From Methylobacterium sp. Leaf117 (GTDB lineage: Bacteria > Pseudomonadota > Alphaproteobacteria > Rhizobiales > Beijerinckiaceae): a DNA stretch of 64,000 nucleotides. The translations under genes were made by a program, and so were the position numbers. The notes under the pieces are model-generated. The model was not told the origin of the DNA and did no database searches. It was given only the letters and a program-made list of their open reading frames with translations. Location: the NCBI RefSeq assembly GCF_001422985.1, contig NZ_LMNL01000034.1, positions 451,818 to 515,817 of the forward strand, in the 5' to 3' direction. Below, one piece after another: positions 24,139-32,522 of this stretch (positions are counted from its first letter, which is position 1; every line of letters starts with the position of its first letter).

Positions 24139-25005
24139 ATGTCCTTCGCCACAGGATGCTCCTTCGCCACAGGATGCCTGTCCGCTGCGGTTCTTCTCGC
24201 CCTCGGCGGGGCCGCGGTCGCGCAAGGCGACACCAAAGCCGAGCCGGACGACAGGATCCTGCGGGTCTGCGCCGCGAACCAGCCGCCGCTCTCGCTGAAG
24301 GACGGCAGCGGGCTGGAGAACCGCATCGCCTCCGCCGTCGCCGAGGCCATGGGCCGGAAGGCGGAGTTCGTCTGGTCGGACAAGGCCGCGATCTATCTGG
24401 TGCGCGACAGCCTCGACAAGAAGCTCTGCGACGTGGTCGTGGGCCTCGACAGCGACGACCAACGCGTGCTGACGACGAAGCCCTATTACCGCAGCGGCTA
24501 CGTCTTCGTGACCCGCGCCGACCGCGACCTCGACGTGAAGTCCTGGGCCGACCCGCGGCTCAAGACCGTCGACCACATGGTGGTCGGCTTCGGCACGCCC
24601 GGCGAGGTCATGCTGAAGGATATCGGCCGCTACGAGGAGGACATGGCGTACCTCTACTCGCTGGTGAACTTCCGCGCCGCCCGCAACACCTACACGCAGA
24701 TCGATCCGGCCCGGATGATCAGCGAGGTCGCCACCGGCAAGGCCGACGTGGCGGTCGCCTTCGGCCCGGACGTCGCCCGCTACGTGAAGGACTCCCCCCA
24801 GCCCCTGCGCATGAGCCTGGTGCCCGACGACACCACCCGCAGCGACGGCCGCAAGATGCCGCAAAGCTTCGATCAGTCCATGGGCGTGCGCCGGGACGAC
24901 ACCGCCCTGAAGGCGGCCCTCGATGCGGCGATCGTCAAGGCCAAGCCGCAGATCGAGGCGATCCTGAAGCAGGACGGCGTGCCCCTCGTGCCCGCCACCA
25001 ACTGA
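24139..25005 (+). CDS. mxaJ: MxaJ, periplasmic solute-binding-like protein of methanol oxidation
   Basis: A 288-residue protein with a signal peptide (start MSFATGCSFATGC, then a hydrophobic run to AVAQG) and a type-2 periplasmic binding fold. Visible landmarks include LRVCAANQPPLSLKDGSG, LCDVVVGLDSDDQRVLTTKPYYRSG (in part) and GKADVAVAFGPDVARYVK. MxaJ is needed for normal methanol oxidation and is thought to assist assembly or activity of the dehydrogenase. The N-terminus holds an exact 18-bp duplication (24142-24159 and 24160-24177) giving SFATGC twice. The start fits GGAAACG seven bases upstream. It lies between mxaF and mxaG, as in M. extorquens. Confidence 0.92.
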   Translation: MSFATGCSFATGCLSAAVLLALGGAAVAQGDTKAEPDDRILRVCAANQPPLSLKDGSGLENRIASAVAEAMGRKAEFVWSDKAAIYLVRDSLDKKLCDVVVGLDSDDQRVLTTKPYYRSGYVFVTRADRDLDVKSWADPRLKTVDHMVVGFGTPGEVMLKDIGRYEEDMAYLYSLVNFRAARNTYTQIDPARMISEVATGKADVAVAFGPDVARYVKDSPQPLRMSLVPDDTTRSDGRKMPQSFDQSMGVRRDDTALKAALDAAIVKAKPQIEAILKQDGVPLVPATN

Positions 25006-25029
25006 GGCCGGCCCGGCGCGGACCGCCGC

Positions 25030-25115
25030 CCCCCCTTCACCCTCCTCTCGCCTCCGCCCTCCCCTTTCCTTCGCCCTCCCCTCGCCTTCGCCCTCGCCTT
25101 CGCCCTTTCCTCCGC
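25030..25115. repeat. pyrimidine-rich microrepeat between mxaJ and mxaG
   Basis: The strand reading with the genes is almost pure C/T with recurring TCGCC(T/C)TCGCCCT units. The whole spacer (25006-25183) has no gene. It may affect ribosome loading on mxaG or polymerase movement; this is unknown. Confidence 0.8.
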
Positions 25116-25183
25116 CACTCCCTTGTCCGGCGCTCGCCTCCGAGCCCGGCCGTTTCGCCCCTCGGCGTCATCAGGTCATCGTC

Positions 25184-25777
25184 ATGCGTGATTCCAAAGG
25201 CTTCCTGGCCATCTGCCTCAGCGTCGCCGCCGTCCTGGGCGGCGTCGCGGCCCTGGCCCAGCCGGCCGCCGGTCCCCAGACCGGCTTCGTCTTCCGCAAC
25301 ACCGTCACGGGCGAGCAGCTCAACGTCGCCGAAGGCAAGGAGGGCGGCCGCGACACCCCGGCGGTGAAGCAGTTCTTCCAGTCCGGCAAGAACGCCTACA
25401 TCGACGACAAGTCCTGCCTGCGCAACGGCGAGTCCCTGTTCGCGACCTCGTGCTCCGGCTGCCACGGCCATCTGGCCGAGGGCAAGCTCGGACCCGGCCT
25501 CAACGACAATTACTGGACCTATCCGTCGAACACCGAGGATACCGGCCTGTTCGCCACGATCTTCGGCGGCGCCAACGGCATGATGGGGCCGCACAACGAG
25601 AACCTGACCCCCGACGAGATGCTCCAGGTCATCGCCTGGATCCGGCATCTCTATACCGGCCCGGTCCAGGATGCCGTCTGGCTCAACGACGCGCAGAAGA
25701 AGAACTACACGCCCTACAAGCAGGGCGAGACCTTCCCCAAGGACGTGAAGGGCCAGTGCCCGCCGCTGGAAGAGTAA
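25184..25777 (+). CDS. mxaG: cytochrome cL, electron acceptor of methanol dehydrogenase (MxaG)
   Basis: A 197-residue periplasmic c-type cytochrome. The signal peptide is residues 1-25 or so (ending ALAQ). The haem-binding CSGCH is at residues 90-94, and the axial methionine lies in GANGMMGPHNEN (133/134). Conserved cytochrome-cL flanks are TGFVFRNTVTGE, WTYPSNTEDTGLF and a long C-terminal arm ending GQCPPLEE. It accepts electrons one at a time from the PQQ of MxaFI and passes them to cytochrome cH. Start ATG at 25184. No strong ribosome site precedes it, only a pyrimidine-rich spacer. Confidence 0.95.
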   Translation: MRDSKGFLAICLSVAAVLGGVAALAQPAAGPQTGFVFRNTVTGEQLNVAEGKEGGRDTPAVKQFFQSGKNAYIDDKSCLRNGESLFATSCSGCHGHLAEGKLGPGLNDNYWTYPSNTEDTGLFATIFGGANGMMGPHNENLTPDEMLQVIAWIRHLYTGPVQDAVWLNDAQKKNYTPYKQGETFPKDVKGQCPPLEE

Positions 25778-25869
25778 CGTCCGAGGAAGTCACGGCGCCA
25801 TCCGTGAGGCACCACCGCGCACAGCCGCAACACTGATCGAAACAACACCGATCAACAGAGGAGACGACC

Positions 25870-26160
25870 ATGCGGACTTTCATCACAGCCCTGGCGATCG
25901 GCGCGGGCGCGCTGCTCGCGGTTCCGGCGATGGCCTATGACGGCACCAAGTGCAAGGCGGCCGGCAATTGCTGGGAGCCGAAGCCCGGATTCCCCGAGAA
26001 GATCGCCGGCACCAAGTACGACCCGAAGCACGACCCGAAGGAACTCAACAAGCAGTCCGAGTCGATCAAGGCGATGGAAGAGCGCAACAAGAAGCGCATC
26101 GAGGCCGCCAAGAAGACCGGCAAATTCGAGTACGACGTCACCAAGCTGTCGTCGAACTGA
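25870..26160 (+). CDS. mxaI: methanol dehydrogenase small subunit (MxaI)
   Basis: A 96-residue precursor. Signal MRTFITALAIGAGALLAVPA is followed by cleavage before YDGTKCKAAGNCWEPKPG, the typical mature N-terminus. The mature chain of about 74 residues has two close cysteines and a long Lys/Glu-rich helix (KQSESIKAMEERNKKRIEAA) that wraps along MxaF in the alpha2beta2 enzyme. Its presence rules out a XoxF-only locus, because XoxF lacks this subunit. A good ribosome site (GAGGAG) lies six bases before the ATG. Confidence 0.96.
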   Translation: MRTFITALAIGAGALLAVPAMAYDGTKCKAAGNCWEPKPGFPEKIAGTKYDPKHDPKELNKQSESIKAMEERNKKRIEAAKKTGKFEYDVTKLSSN

Positions 26161-26474
26161 CCACGCCGTCCCGATCCTTCGCGACCCGGCGGGGCGGCCG
26201 TCCGGACGCCCCGTCCCGGGTCGCACCGGTTGCCGTCGCCGGGTCGTCGTTCCCCCGGGACGCTGTTGCCCCGGGTCTTCCTTCCCTCGGGTCTTTGTTC
26301 CCTCGGGTCTTTGTTCCCTCGGGTCTTTGTTCCCTCGGGTCCTGCTTCCCCCCGGGTCTTCGTTTCCCCCCGGGTCTTCGTTTCCCCCCGGGGTCTTCGT
26401 TTCCCCCCGGGGTCTTCGTTTCCCCCCGGGGTCTTCGTTTCCCCCCGGGGTCTTCGTTTCCCCCAAGGCTGAGC
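26161..26474. other. spacer between mxaI and mxaR, mostly minisatellite
   Basis: Of 314 bases, roughly 195 are the tandem array listed next. The first 110 bases after mxaI have no gene and no clear hairpin with a U-run. All frames reading through the array are repeat artefacts. Confidence 0.8.
26273..26466 (+). repeat. G-rich/pyrimidine minisatellite, about 11 copies
   Basis: The unit CGGGTCTTTGTTCCCT (16 bp) repeats from about 26288, 26304, 26320 and 26336. It then gives way to 18-19-bp units of the form CCCCGGGTCTTCGTTTCCC from 26353 to 26466, with growing C runs (five to six). The complementary strand carries regularly spaced runs of 4-6 G. The array ends nine bases before the mxaR start. 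Confidence 0.93.
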
Positions 26475-27509
26475 ATGATGAATCAGGTCCGCTCCGGCGA
26501 TGCGATGCTCACCGACTGGCGCGGGGCGGCCGGCCGCTTCGAGGCCGCATTGGGCGGCGCCGTGCTCGGGCAGACGCGGGCGATCCGGCTCCTCACCATC
26601 GCGCTGTTCGCCCGCGGCCACGTCCTGCTGGAGGGCGATGTCGGCGTCGGCAAGACGACCCTGCTGCGGGCCGTGGCGCGGGCGCTGGGCGGTGCCTACG
26701 AGCGCGTCGAGGGCACCGTCGACATGATGCCCACCGACCTCGTCTACCACACCTACCTCGCCGAGGACGGGCGCCCCCGCGTCGAACCCGGCCCGGTGCT
26801 GCGGCAATCCGAGGACCTGTCGATCTTCTTCTTCAACGAGATCAACCGGGCCCGGCCGCAGGTCCATGCCCTGCTCCTGCGCCTGATGGCCGAGCGCACC
26901 CTGACCGCCTTCAACCGCGAGTACCGGTTCCCCAACCTGCAGGTCTTCGCCGACCGCAACCGCGTCGAGCGCGAGGAGACCTTCGAGCTGCCGGCGGCCG
27001 CCCGCGACCGCTTCCTGATGGAGATCGGCCTGGAGGCGCCGCAGGACGCCGAGAGCCGGCGCGCCCTGGTCTTCGATCCCCGCTTCCACGACACCGACGC
27101 CCTCATCGCCGGCCTCGACGCCGGCGTCCTCGATCACGCCGCCCTGCCGGGCATCGCCGCCGCGATCCAGCACGGGGTCCAGGCGAGCCCGGCGATCGAG
27201 GCCTACGTGATCGGGCTCTGGGACGCGCTGGTGCGGCCGGCGCAGGCCGGCATCCGCCTGCCCGGCCTCGACATGGAGGCCCTGGTCCAGGGCGGGGCCT
27301 CGCCGCGCGGCGTCGCCTTCCTGGTCCGCGCCGCCCGCGTCCGCGCCTGGCTGGAGGGGCGCGACTGGATGGTGCCGGAGGACATCCGGGCGATCTTCCC
27401 GGAGGTCATGGCCCACCGGGTCTTCCTGGAACCGATCTACGAGATGCGCCGCGCCGCGATCGTGCCCGAGCTGTGCCGGGCCGTGTTCGAGACCGTGCCG
27501 GCGCCATGA
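26475..27509 (+). CDS. mxaR: MoxR-type AAA ATPase MxaR
   Basis: A 344-residue MoxR-family ATPase. Walker A GDVGVGKTTLL is near residue 59, Walker B FFFNEINRARPQVHALLL follows, then sensor regions (PAAARDRFLMEI) and a C-terminal lid. MoxR proteins act as chaperones that cooperate with VWA-domain partners; here the partners would be MxaS, MxaC and MxaL, in assembling or activating methanol dehydrogenase (calcium insertion). The start is ATG 26475 or the next codon. Its stop overlaps mxaS as ATGA, starting an unbroken chain of coupled genes down to mxaL. The minisatellite abuts its 5' end, leaving only GGCTGAGC as a possible ribosome site. Confidence 0.92.
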   Translation: MMNQVRSGDAMLTDWRGAAGRFEAALGGAVLGQTRAIRLLTIALFARGHVLLEGDVGVGKTTLLRAVARALGGAYERVEGTVDMMPTDLVYHTYLAEDGRPRVEPGPVLRQSEDLSIFFFNEINRARPQVHALLLRLMAERTLTAFNREYRFPNLQVFADRNRVEREETFELPAAARDRFLMEIGLEAPQDAESRRALVFDPRFHDTDALIAGLDAGVLDHAALPGIAAAIQHGVQASPAIEAYVIGLWDALVRPAQAGIRLPGLDMEALVQGGASPRGVAFLVRAARVRAWLEGRDWMVPEDIRAIFPEVMAHRVFLEPIYEMRRAAIVPELCRAVFETVPAP

Positions 27510-28360
27510 GGGAATCGCGCCAGCCCGACATCGTCTACCGCCCGCGCGGGCGTCCGCCCGGCACCCGCCCCGGCGCCCATCGCGGCCGCGAATCCGGCGG
27601 CCTCGGCACCTTCCGCGATCAGGTGCCGTTCCTGCGCCTGCCCGACGCCCGCCGCATCGACGTGCGGGCCACCCTGCGCGACCCCTTCGAGGGTACGGTG
27701 GTGCGCCGCTTCGAGGCCCGCACCCCCATCGAGGTCTGGGCGCTCGTCGACCTCTCCGCCTCGATGCGCTTCTCCGGCGAGGCCGACCGTGGGGTGCTGG
27801 CCTCCGATTTCTGCCGCGGCCTCGCGGCCTCGGCCACCCGGATCGGCGATCCCTTCGGGCTGATCGGCTGCGACGGCGCCATGCGGGAGGACGTGTTCCT
27901 GCCCGCCAGCCGCGCCCGCAGCCAGGTCGCGGCGGTGAGCCGCCGCCTCGCGGACGCCGCCTGCACCGGCGACCGCGCCGACGGCTTCCTGGCCGCGGCC
28001 CGCCGCCTGACCGGCCGCCCCAAGATGGTGTTCCTGGTCTCCGACTTCCGCTGGCCGGAGCCGCTGATCGCCGAGGTCTTCGCCGCCCTCAGCCTGCACG
28101 ACCTCGTCCCGGTGGTGCTCGGCGATACCGCCGAGGCCGAGGGCCTGCCGGAGTGGGGCCTGCTCGAACTCGACGATCTCGAGGGCGCCGGGCGCCGGGT
28201 GGTGTTCATGCGCCCCGCGCTGCGCCGGCGCTGGATCGCCCGGGAGGCGGCGCGCGCCGAGTCCCTGCGACGCATCGCGACCGCCCATGGTCGTCCGCCC
28301 TTCCGCCTCGCCGGCCGCTTCGACCCCGACGCGGTCAGCCGCCACCTCCTCGGCACCTGA
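27506..28360 (+). CDS. mxaS: MxaS, DUF58/VWA-like protein of MDH maturation
   Basis: A 284-residue cytoplasmic protein of the DUF58 type that regularly follows MoxR genes. Landmarks: the basic N-terminus RPRGRPPGTRPGAHRG, RRIDVRATLRDPFEGTVVRR, and a VWA-like strand with ALVDLSASMRFSG (partial metal-ion-dependent adhesion site). Later VFLVSDFRWPEP closes the fold. It overlaps mxaR by four bases. Likely partner of MxaR in the maturation complex; required for methanol oxidation in M. extorquens, with unknown biochemical action. Confidence 0.9.
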   Translation: MRESRQPDIVYRPRGRPPGTRPGAHRGRESGGLGTFRDQVPFLRLPDARRIDVRATLRDPFEGTVVRRFEARTPIEVWALVDLSASMRFSGEADRGVLASDFCRGLAASATRIGDPFGLIGCDGAMREDVFLPASRARSQVAAVSRRLADAACTGDRADGFLAAARRLTGRPKMVFLVSDFRWPEPLIAEVFAALSLHDLVPVVLGDTAEAEGLPEWGLLELDDLEGAGRRVVFMRPALRRRWIAREAARAESLRRIATAHGRPPFRLAGRFDPDAVSRHLLGT

Positions 28361-28367
28361 GGCGGCC

Positions 28368-29303
28368 ATGCCCATCCCCCCCGCGATCCGCCTCGCGCTG
28401 ATTCTCTCGGCCCTGACCCTGTCCGCCGCCGCCGAGGCGCAGGTCCGGTCGGTGGAGGTCCGCACACCGCGTCCCTTCGGCTACTTCCTCGGCGATCTCG
28501 TCCAGGCCCAGGTCGACCTCGTGGTCGAACCGGGCTTCCGACTCCAGAGCGCGTCGCTGCCGCAGCCCGGCGCGCTCACCTACTGGCTCGACCTGCGTGA
28601 CCTCGACGCGACCGCGTCGGTATACGGCGACGCCCAACGCGTCCGAATCGCGCTGACCTACCAGACCTTCTACGCCGCCCTCGACGCCCGCGCCCTGGAG
28701 ATCCCGGGCTTCACCGTGACCTTCGTCAGCGAGAGCGACCACGGCGCCACCACCGTCAAGGCCGAGGTGCCGGCCTGGTCCTTCAACGTCTCCCCCTTGC
28801 GGGAAGTCCAGCCCCCCGCCCGGAGCGACCCGCGCGATTACCTGCGTCCCGACGGCCAGGTCGGCCCCGGCGATCCGCGCCCCCTGCTGCTGGGCGCAGC
28901 CGCCTCCACCGCCCTCGCGCTGCTGGCCTTCGCGGGCCTCGCCCACGACCGGACCTGGTGGCCGTTCCAGGCCCGGCGCAGCCGCCCCTTCGCCGTCGCG
29001 GCCCGCCGCATCCGCGCTCTCACCCGCCGGACCGAGGGCGATGCGGCGCCGCGGGAGGCGCTGCTGGCCCTGCATCAAGCCCTCGACACAAGCGCCGGGC
29101 GCCGGCTCCTGGCCGACGACCTCGGGGCGTTTCTCGAAGGCTACCAAGCTTTTAAGCCCTCTGGTCCCGATCTCGCCCGCTTCTTCGAGGCCTCCCGCCG
29201 GACCTTCTTCGGGCCTGAGGCGGAGGCGAAGTCCGGTGCCCTCTCGGGCGCCGATCTGGCGAGCCTCGCGCGCCGCCTCGCCCGCGTCGAGCGATCCGCA
29301 TGA
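28368..29303 (+). CDS. mxaA: MxaA, MDH calcium-insertion protein
   Basis: A 311-residue protein. The N-terminal signal (MPIPPAIRLALILSALTLSA) is followed by a periplasmic domain of about 160 residues (RSVEVRTPRPFGYFLGDLVQ... in part), one transmembrane helix near residues 180-200 (LLLGAAASTALALLAFAGLA) and a cytoplasmic tail. MxaA, with MxaK and MxaL, is needed to load calcium into methanol dehydrogenase. Start ATG 28368 is eight bases after the mxaS stop, with GAGGCGG before it. It overlaps mxaC as ATGA. Confidence 0.9.
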   Translation: MPIPPAIRLALILSALTLSAAAEAQVRSVEVRTPRPFGYFLGDLVQAQVDLVVEPGFRLQSASLPQPGALTYWLDLRDLDATASVYGDAQRVRIALTYQTFYAALDARALEIPGFTVTFVSESDHGATTVKAEVPAWSFNVSPLREVQPPARSDPRDYLRPDGQVGPGDPRPLLLGAAASTALALLAFAGLAHDRTWWPFQARRSRPFAVAARRIRALTRRTEGDAAPREALLALHQALDTSAGRRLLADDLGAFLEGYQAFKPSGPDLARFFEASRRTFFGPEAEAKSGALSGADLASLARRLARVERSA

Positions 29304-30349
29304 CCGACGCCCTGGTCCGCCTTTCCGCCGATCACCCGCTCCTGCTCTGGCTGCTGCCGCTCGCCCTGCTGCCGCTGCTGGCCTCGGCCCAGCGCGCGAC
29401 GCCGGTGGCCTCCATCGCGGCGGGCCCGCCGGACGGCCTGTCGCGGGCGGTCGGCGTGGTCGTGCGGCTCGGCGGCATCCTCGCCCTCGCGGGCCTGATC
29501 CTCGCTCTGTCCGGCCCCTATCGCCGGGGCGAGACCCTGACCCGGACCGGGATCGGAGCCCAGGTCTCGATCCTGATCGACCGCTCGGGCAGCATGAACG
29601 AGACCTTCGCGGGCCGGCAGCCCTCGGGCGCCGAGGAATCGAAGGCCGCCGCCTCCCGGCGCCTCCTCGCCGCCTTCGTGGGCAGCCGCACGCACGACCA
29701 GTTCGCCGTTACGGCCTTCTCGACGGCGCCCATGCTGGTGGTGCCGATGACCGACCGGCACGACGCGGTCCGCGCCGCCATCGCGGCCATCGACCGCCCG
29801 GGGCTCGACTACACCAACATCGCGCGCGGCCTCGCCATGGGGCTGTCGCAGTTCGCTGCGGCCAGCCCTTCGACCTCGCGCGCCCTGCTGCTGGTCTCGG
29901 ATGGTGCGGCCGTGATCGACCCGCGGGTGCAGGAGACGCTGCGGGCCGCCTTCACCCGCCTCCGGCCGAACCTCTACTGGCTCTTCCTGCGCACCAAGGG
30001 CTCCCCCTCGATCTCGGACAGACCGCAAGGCGAGGATACCCCGCAAGCGGCGCCCGAGCGCCACCTCGACCTGTTCTTCAAGAGCCTGCGCACCCCCTAC
30101 CGCGCCTTCGAGGCCGAGGGCGCCGAGGCGGTCGCCGATGCGATCACGCAGATCGAGCGGCTCGAGCGCGACCCGATCCCCTACACCGAGCAGCGCCCGC
30201 GTCGGGACCTGGCCGGCTTTGCCTACGGCATGGCCCTGATCGGATTGCTGATCCTCGTCCTGGCCAAGCTCGGTGAGGCCGACCTGCGCCGGACCGGCTC
30301 ATCCGATGCCGCGCCGAACCGGAGCCTCCCCGTGAGACTGGCCGCATGA
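29300..30349 (+). CDS. mxaC: MxaC, membrane VWA-domain protein
   Basis: A 349-residue inner-membrane protein. Two N-terminal helices (LLLWLLPLALLPLLA and LGGILALAGLILALSG) precede a VWA domain with an intact metal-ion-dependent site: LIDRSGSMNE, Thr in GLDYTNIARG and LLVSDGAAVID. A C-terminal helix (FAYGMALIGLLILVLA) follows. This is the BatA/BatB-like architecture that works with MoxR ATPases in periplasmic or membrane protein maturation. It overlaps mxaA and mxaK by four bases each. Role in MDH activation is known genetically. Confidence 0.92.
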   Translation: MTDALVRLSADHPLLLWLLPLALLPLLASAQRATPVASIAAGPPDGLSRAVGVVVRLGGILALAGLILALSGPYRRGETLTRTGIGAQVSILIDRSGSMNETFAGRQPSGAEESKAAASRRLLAAFVGSRTHDQFAVTAFSTAPMLVVPMTDRHDAVRAAIAAIDRPGLDYTNIARGLAMGLSQFAAASPSTSRALLLVSDGAAVIDPRVQETLRAAFTRLRPNLYWLFLRTKGSPSISDRPQGEDTPQAAPERHLDLFFKSLRTPYRAFEAEGAEAVADAITQIERLERDPIPYTEQRPRRDLAGFAYGMALIGLLILVLAKLGEADLRRTGSSDAAPNRSLPVRLAA

Positions 30350-30999
30350 CGACGCGCGTCACCCTGCCGGCGCGACCGCCCGCGATCCCTGCACGCCCTG
30401 CCTTGGGATTCGCCCGGCTCGTTCGGGTGCCGCTTCGGACCGGGTGGGCGCGCGCCCGTCCGATCCTCCTCGCCCTGCTACCGATGCTGCTGCTCGCCTG
30501 CGCCCTGGGCTTCGCGGCCGTTGCTTGGCGGATCAGCCGGGACACCGCAACCATCCGCGCCCTGTCCGAGGGGCGGGACATCGCGGTTTCGGCGGAGGCG
30601 GCGCCCTCGCTCGTGCTCGCGCGCGTCCTACACCTCGCCCGGCGTGGCGCCACCGAGGCGATCGAGCCGCTGGTCGAGGCCCTCGACACGCGCGGCGCGG
30701 TGGATGCAGCCTCGCGTGCCCGCTACGCCTTAGCCAACGCCCATCTGCGCCAGGCCTTCGATCATCTCGAGCGCGGCGACCTCGATCCGGCCGGCCCCCG
30801 CATCACCCTGGCGCGTCAGGCGTACCGGCGGGCGCTCCAGGGCCGGCCAACGTTCTGGGACGCCAAGTTCAACCTCGACGTGGCCTCGCGCCTGCTCCGT
30901 GACTTTCCCGAATTCGATCGGAAGTCCGGCGATGCCCTGGCGGCCGAGCCGAAGAAGATCTGGACCGACATCCCGGGCCAGCCCAGGGGCGAGCCGTGA
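30346..30999 (+). CDS. mxaK: MxaK, MDH calcium-insertion protein
   Basis: A 217-residue membrane-anchored protein. A Pro/Arg-rich N-terminus precedes one transmembrane helix (ILLALLPMLLLACALGFAAV). A helical periplasmic part follows with tetratricopeptide-like pairs (ARYALANAHLRQAFDHLERG in part; QAYRRALQGRPTFWDAKFNL in part). MxaK is needed for calcium incorporation into methanol dehydrogenase. The four-base overlaps with mxaC (ATGA) and mxaL (GTGA) show tight coupling. Confidence 0.88.
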   Translation: MTTRVTLPARPPAIPARPALGFARLVRVPLRTGWARARPILLALLPMLLLACALGFAAVAWRISRDTATIRALSEGRDIAVSAEAAPSLVLARVLHLARRGATEAIEPLVEALDTRGAVDAASRARYALANAHLRQAFDHLERGDLDPAGPRITLARQAYRRALQGRPTFWDAKFNLDVASRLLRDFPEFDRKSGDALAAEPKKIWTDIPGQPRGEP

Positions 31000-31985
31000 C
31001 GGCCAGCAGCCCGATCGCCCGCAACTTGCGGGACTGGCGTCTACGCGGCCTTGCCGGAGCCCTCGGCCTGGTGGCGCTGACCTTCGTGGTCCCGCCCCTG
31101 AACCTGACCCGCGACGGCGTATCCATCCTGGCGGTCGTCGACATCACCGGCAGCATGAACGTCCGCGACTACGTCAATCCCGATGGACAGCCGGCGAGCC
31201 GCATCGAGACCGCGAAAACGGTCCTGCGCGACCTCCTGGCGCGCTTGCCGTGCGGGTCGCGACTGGCGCTCGGCCTCTTCACCGAGCGGCGCCCCTTCCT
31301 GCTGTTCGCACCGATCGAGACCTGCAGCGGATTCGCGCCGATCGACGGAGCGCTGGCGGCTCTCGATTGGCGCATGGCCTGGGAGGGCGACAGTCGTATC
31401 TCCGCCGGCCTGTTCCGCAGCATCGACCTGGCGGCCGAACTCGGCACCGACCTCGTCTTCATCACCGACGGCCAGGAGGCGCCTCCCCTGCCCAGCAGCG
31501 GCGGTCCTCGCTTCGACGGCAGGCCCGGCGCCGTTCGGGGCCTGATCGTCGGAGCGGGGGCTTCCGGCCTGTCGCCAATCCCGCGCTACAACGACCGGGG
31601 CCGGGAGACCGGATTCTACGGCCCCGGCGACGTGCAGCAGCAGAACCGCTTCGGGCCGCCACCCGCCGACGCGGAGAGCCGCGACGGCTACAACCCGCGC
31701 AACGCCCCCTTCGGCGCCGCGGCCGCGACCGGCACCGAGCACCTGTCCTCGGTGCGCGAGCCCTATCTGCGCGCGCTCGGCCGCGAGACGGGTCTCGCCT
31801 ACGCGCCTCTCGCCGGACCGGCCGGTCTCGCCTCCGCTCTCGCCGCCGAAGCCACGCCGCGTCCCGTCCCGGGGCGCTTCGATCCGCGCCCGGTGCTGGG
31901 CGCGATGGCACTGCTCCTCCTCCTCGCAACCTTCCTTTCCGCCCTTCTGCGCGCGCGCGGATTCCCGACCTGGAAAAAGGCCTGA
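30996..31985 (+). CDS. mxaL: MxaL, membrane VWA-domain protein
   Basis: A 329-residue protein starting at GTG overlapping the mxaK stop. One N-terminal helix (LAGALGLVALTFVVPPL) precedes a VWA domain with DITGSMNVRDY as its metal-ion-dependent site and DLVFITDGQEAPPLP later. A C-terminal helix (LGAMALLLLLATFLSALLRA) closes it. Between them is a long loop with GPGDVQQQNRFGPPP. It is the second VWA partner beside MxaC, in the calcium-insertion set A-K-L. Last of the ATGA/GTGA-coupled chain from mxaR; mxaD starts three bases after its stop. Confidence 0.9.
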   Translation: MTASSPIARNLRDWRLRGLAGALGLVALTFVVPPLNLTRDGVSILAVVDITGSMNVRDYVNPDGQPASRIETAKTVLRDLLARLPCGSRLALGLFTERRPFLLFAPIETCSGFAPIDGALAALDWRMAWEGDSRISAGLFRSIDLAAELGTDLVFITDGQEAPPLPSSGGPRFDGRPGAVRGLIVGAGASGLSPIPRYNDRGRETGFYGPGDVQQQNRFGPPPADAESRDGYNPRNAPFGAAAATGTEHLSSVREPYLRALGRETGLAYAPLAGPAGLASALAAEATPRPVPGRFDPRPVLGAMALLLLLATFLSALLRARGFPTWKKA

Positions 31986-31988
31986 TCG

Positions 31989-32522
31989 ATGCGTCTCGGT
32001 GTCCTCACGATTTCCCTCTCCCTCTTGTCCGGGGCAGCCCTGGCGCATGGCCCGACTCCGCAGAAGGTGGATCAGACAATCGTCATCGCGGCCAAACCCG
32101 ACGCCGTCTGGAAGGTCGTGGGCGAGTTCGCCGGCATCGATCGCTGGCACCCGGACGTGGCCAGGAGCGAGGGCAGCGGCGGAAACAAATCCGGCGGCAG
32201 TCGCAAGGTCACCCTCAAGTCCGGCGGCACCCTCGACGAGGGTCTCGACGAAATGGACGCCGCTGCCCGCAGCTACTCCTACCGCCTGTCCGAACCCGAC
32301 CTGAAAGGGCTGCCGGTCTCGTCCTACACGGCGACTCTCACGGTCTCGCCGGAGGGTGACGGCTCGAAGGTCGAATGGCTCGGACGCTTCTACCGGGGCG
32401 ATACCGGCAACGAGCCGCCGGAGAACCTGAGCGACGAGGCCGGCAAGGCCGCCATGAACCGCTACTTCGCCGACGGCCTCAAGGGTCTGAAGGCCCGCGT
32501 GGAAGGAAAGCCGGCGCCATGA
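31989..32522 (+). CDS. mxaD: MxaD, periplasmic SRPBCC-fold protein
   Basis: A 177-residue periplasmic protein. The signal peptide ends near LAHG (residue 20). The SRPBCC/polyketide-cyclase-like domain has VWKVVGEFAGIDRWHPDVA, GGTLDEGLDEMDAAARSYSY (in part) and VEWLGRFYRG. In M. extorquens, MxaD raises the rate of methanol oxidation, apparently by helping methanol dehydrogenase and cytochrome cL interact. The gene overlaps mxaE as ATGA. Confidence 0.9.
   Translation: MRLGVLTISLSLLSGAALAHGPTPQKVDQTIVIAAKPDAVWKVVGEFAGIDRWHPDVARSEGSGGNKSGGSRKVTLKSGGTLDEGLDEMDAAARSYSYRLSEPDLKGLPVSSYTATLTVSPEGDGSKVEWLGRFYRGDTGNEPPENLSDEAGKAAMNRYFADGLKGLKARVEGKPAP

Noticed and set aside
26273..26466. CRISPR array in the mxaI-mxaR spacer
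   Set aside because: The units are contiguous with no unique spacers and no cas genes; it is a minisatellite. The same applies to the arrays at 14246, 17901 and 23851.
25937..26474. Protein-coding reading of the minisatellite (repeated SLFPRVF / SSFPPGVF peptides)
   Set aside because: The peptides are products of the tandem DNA repeat in frames that run through mxaI; the true mxaR start lies after the array.
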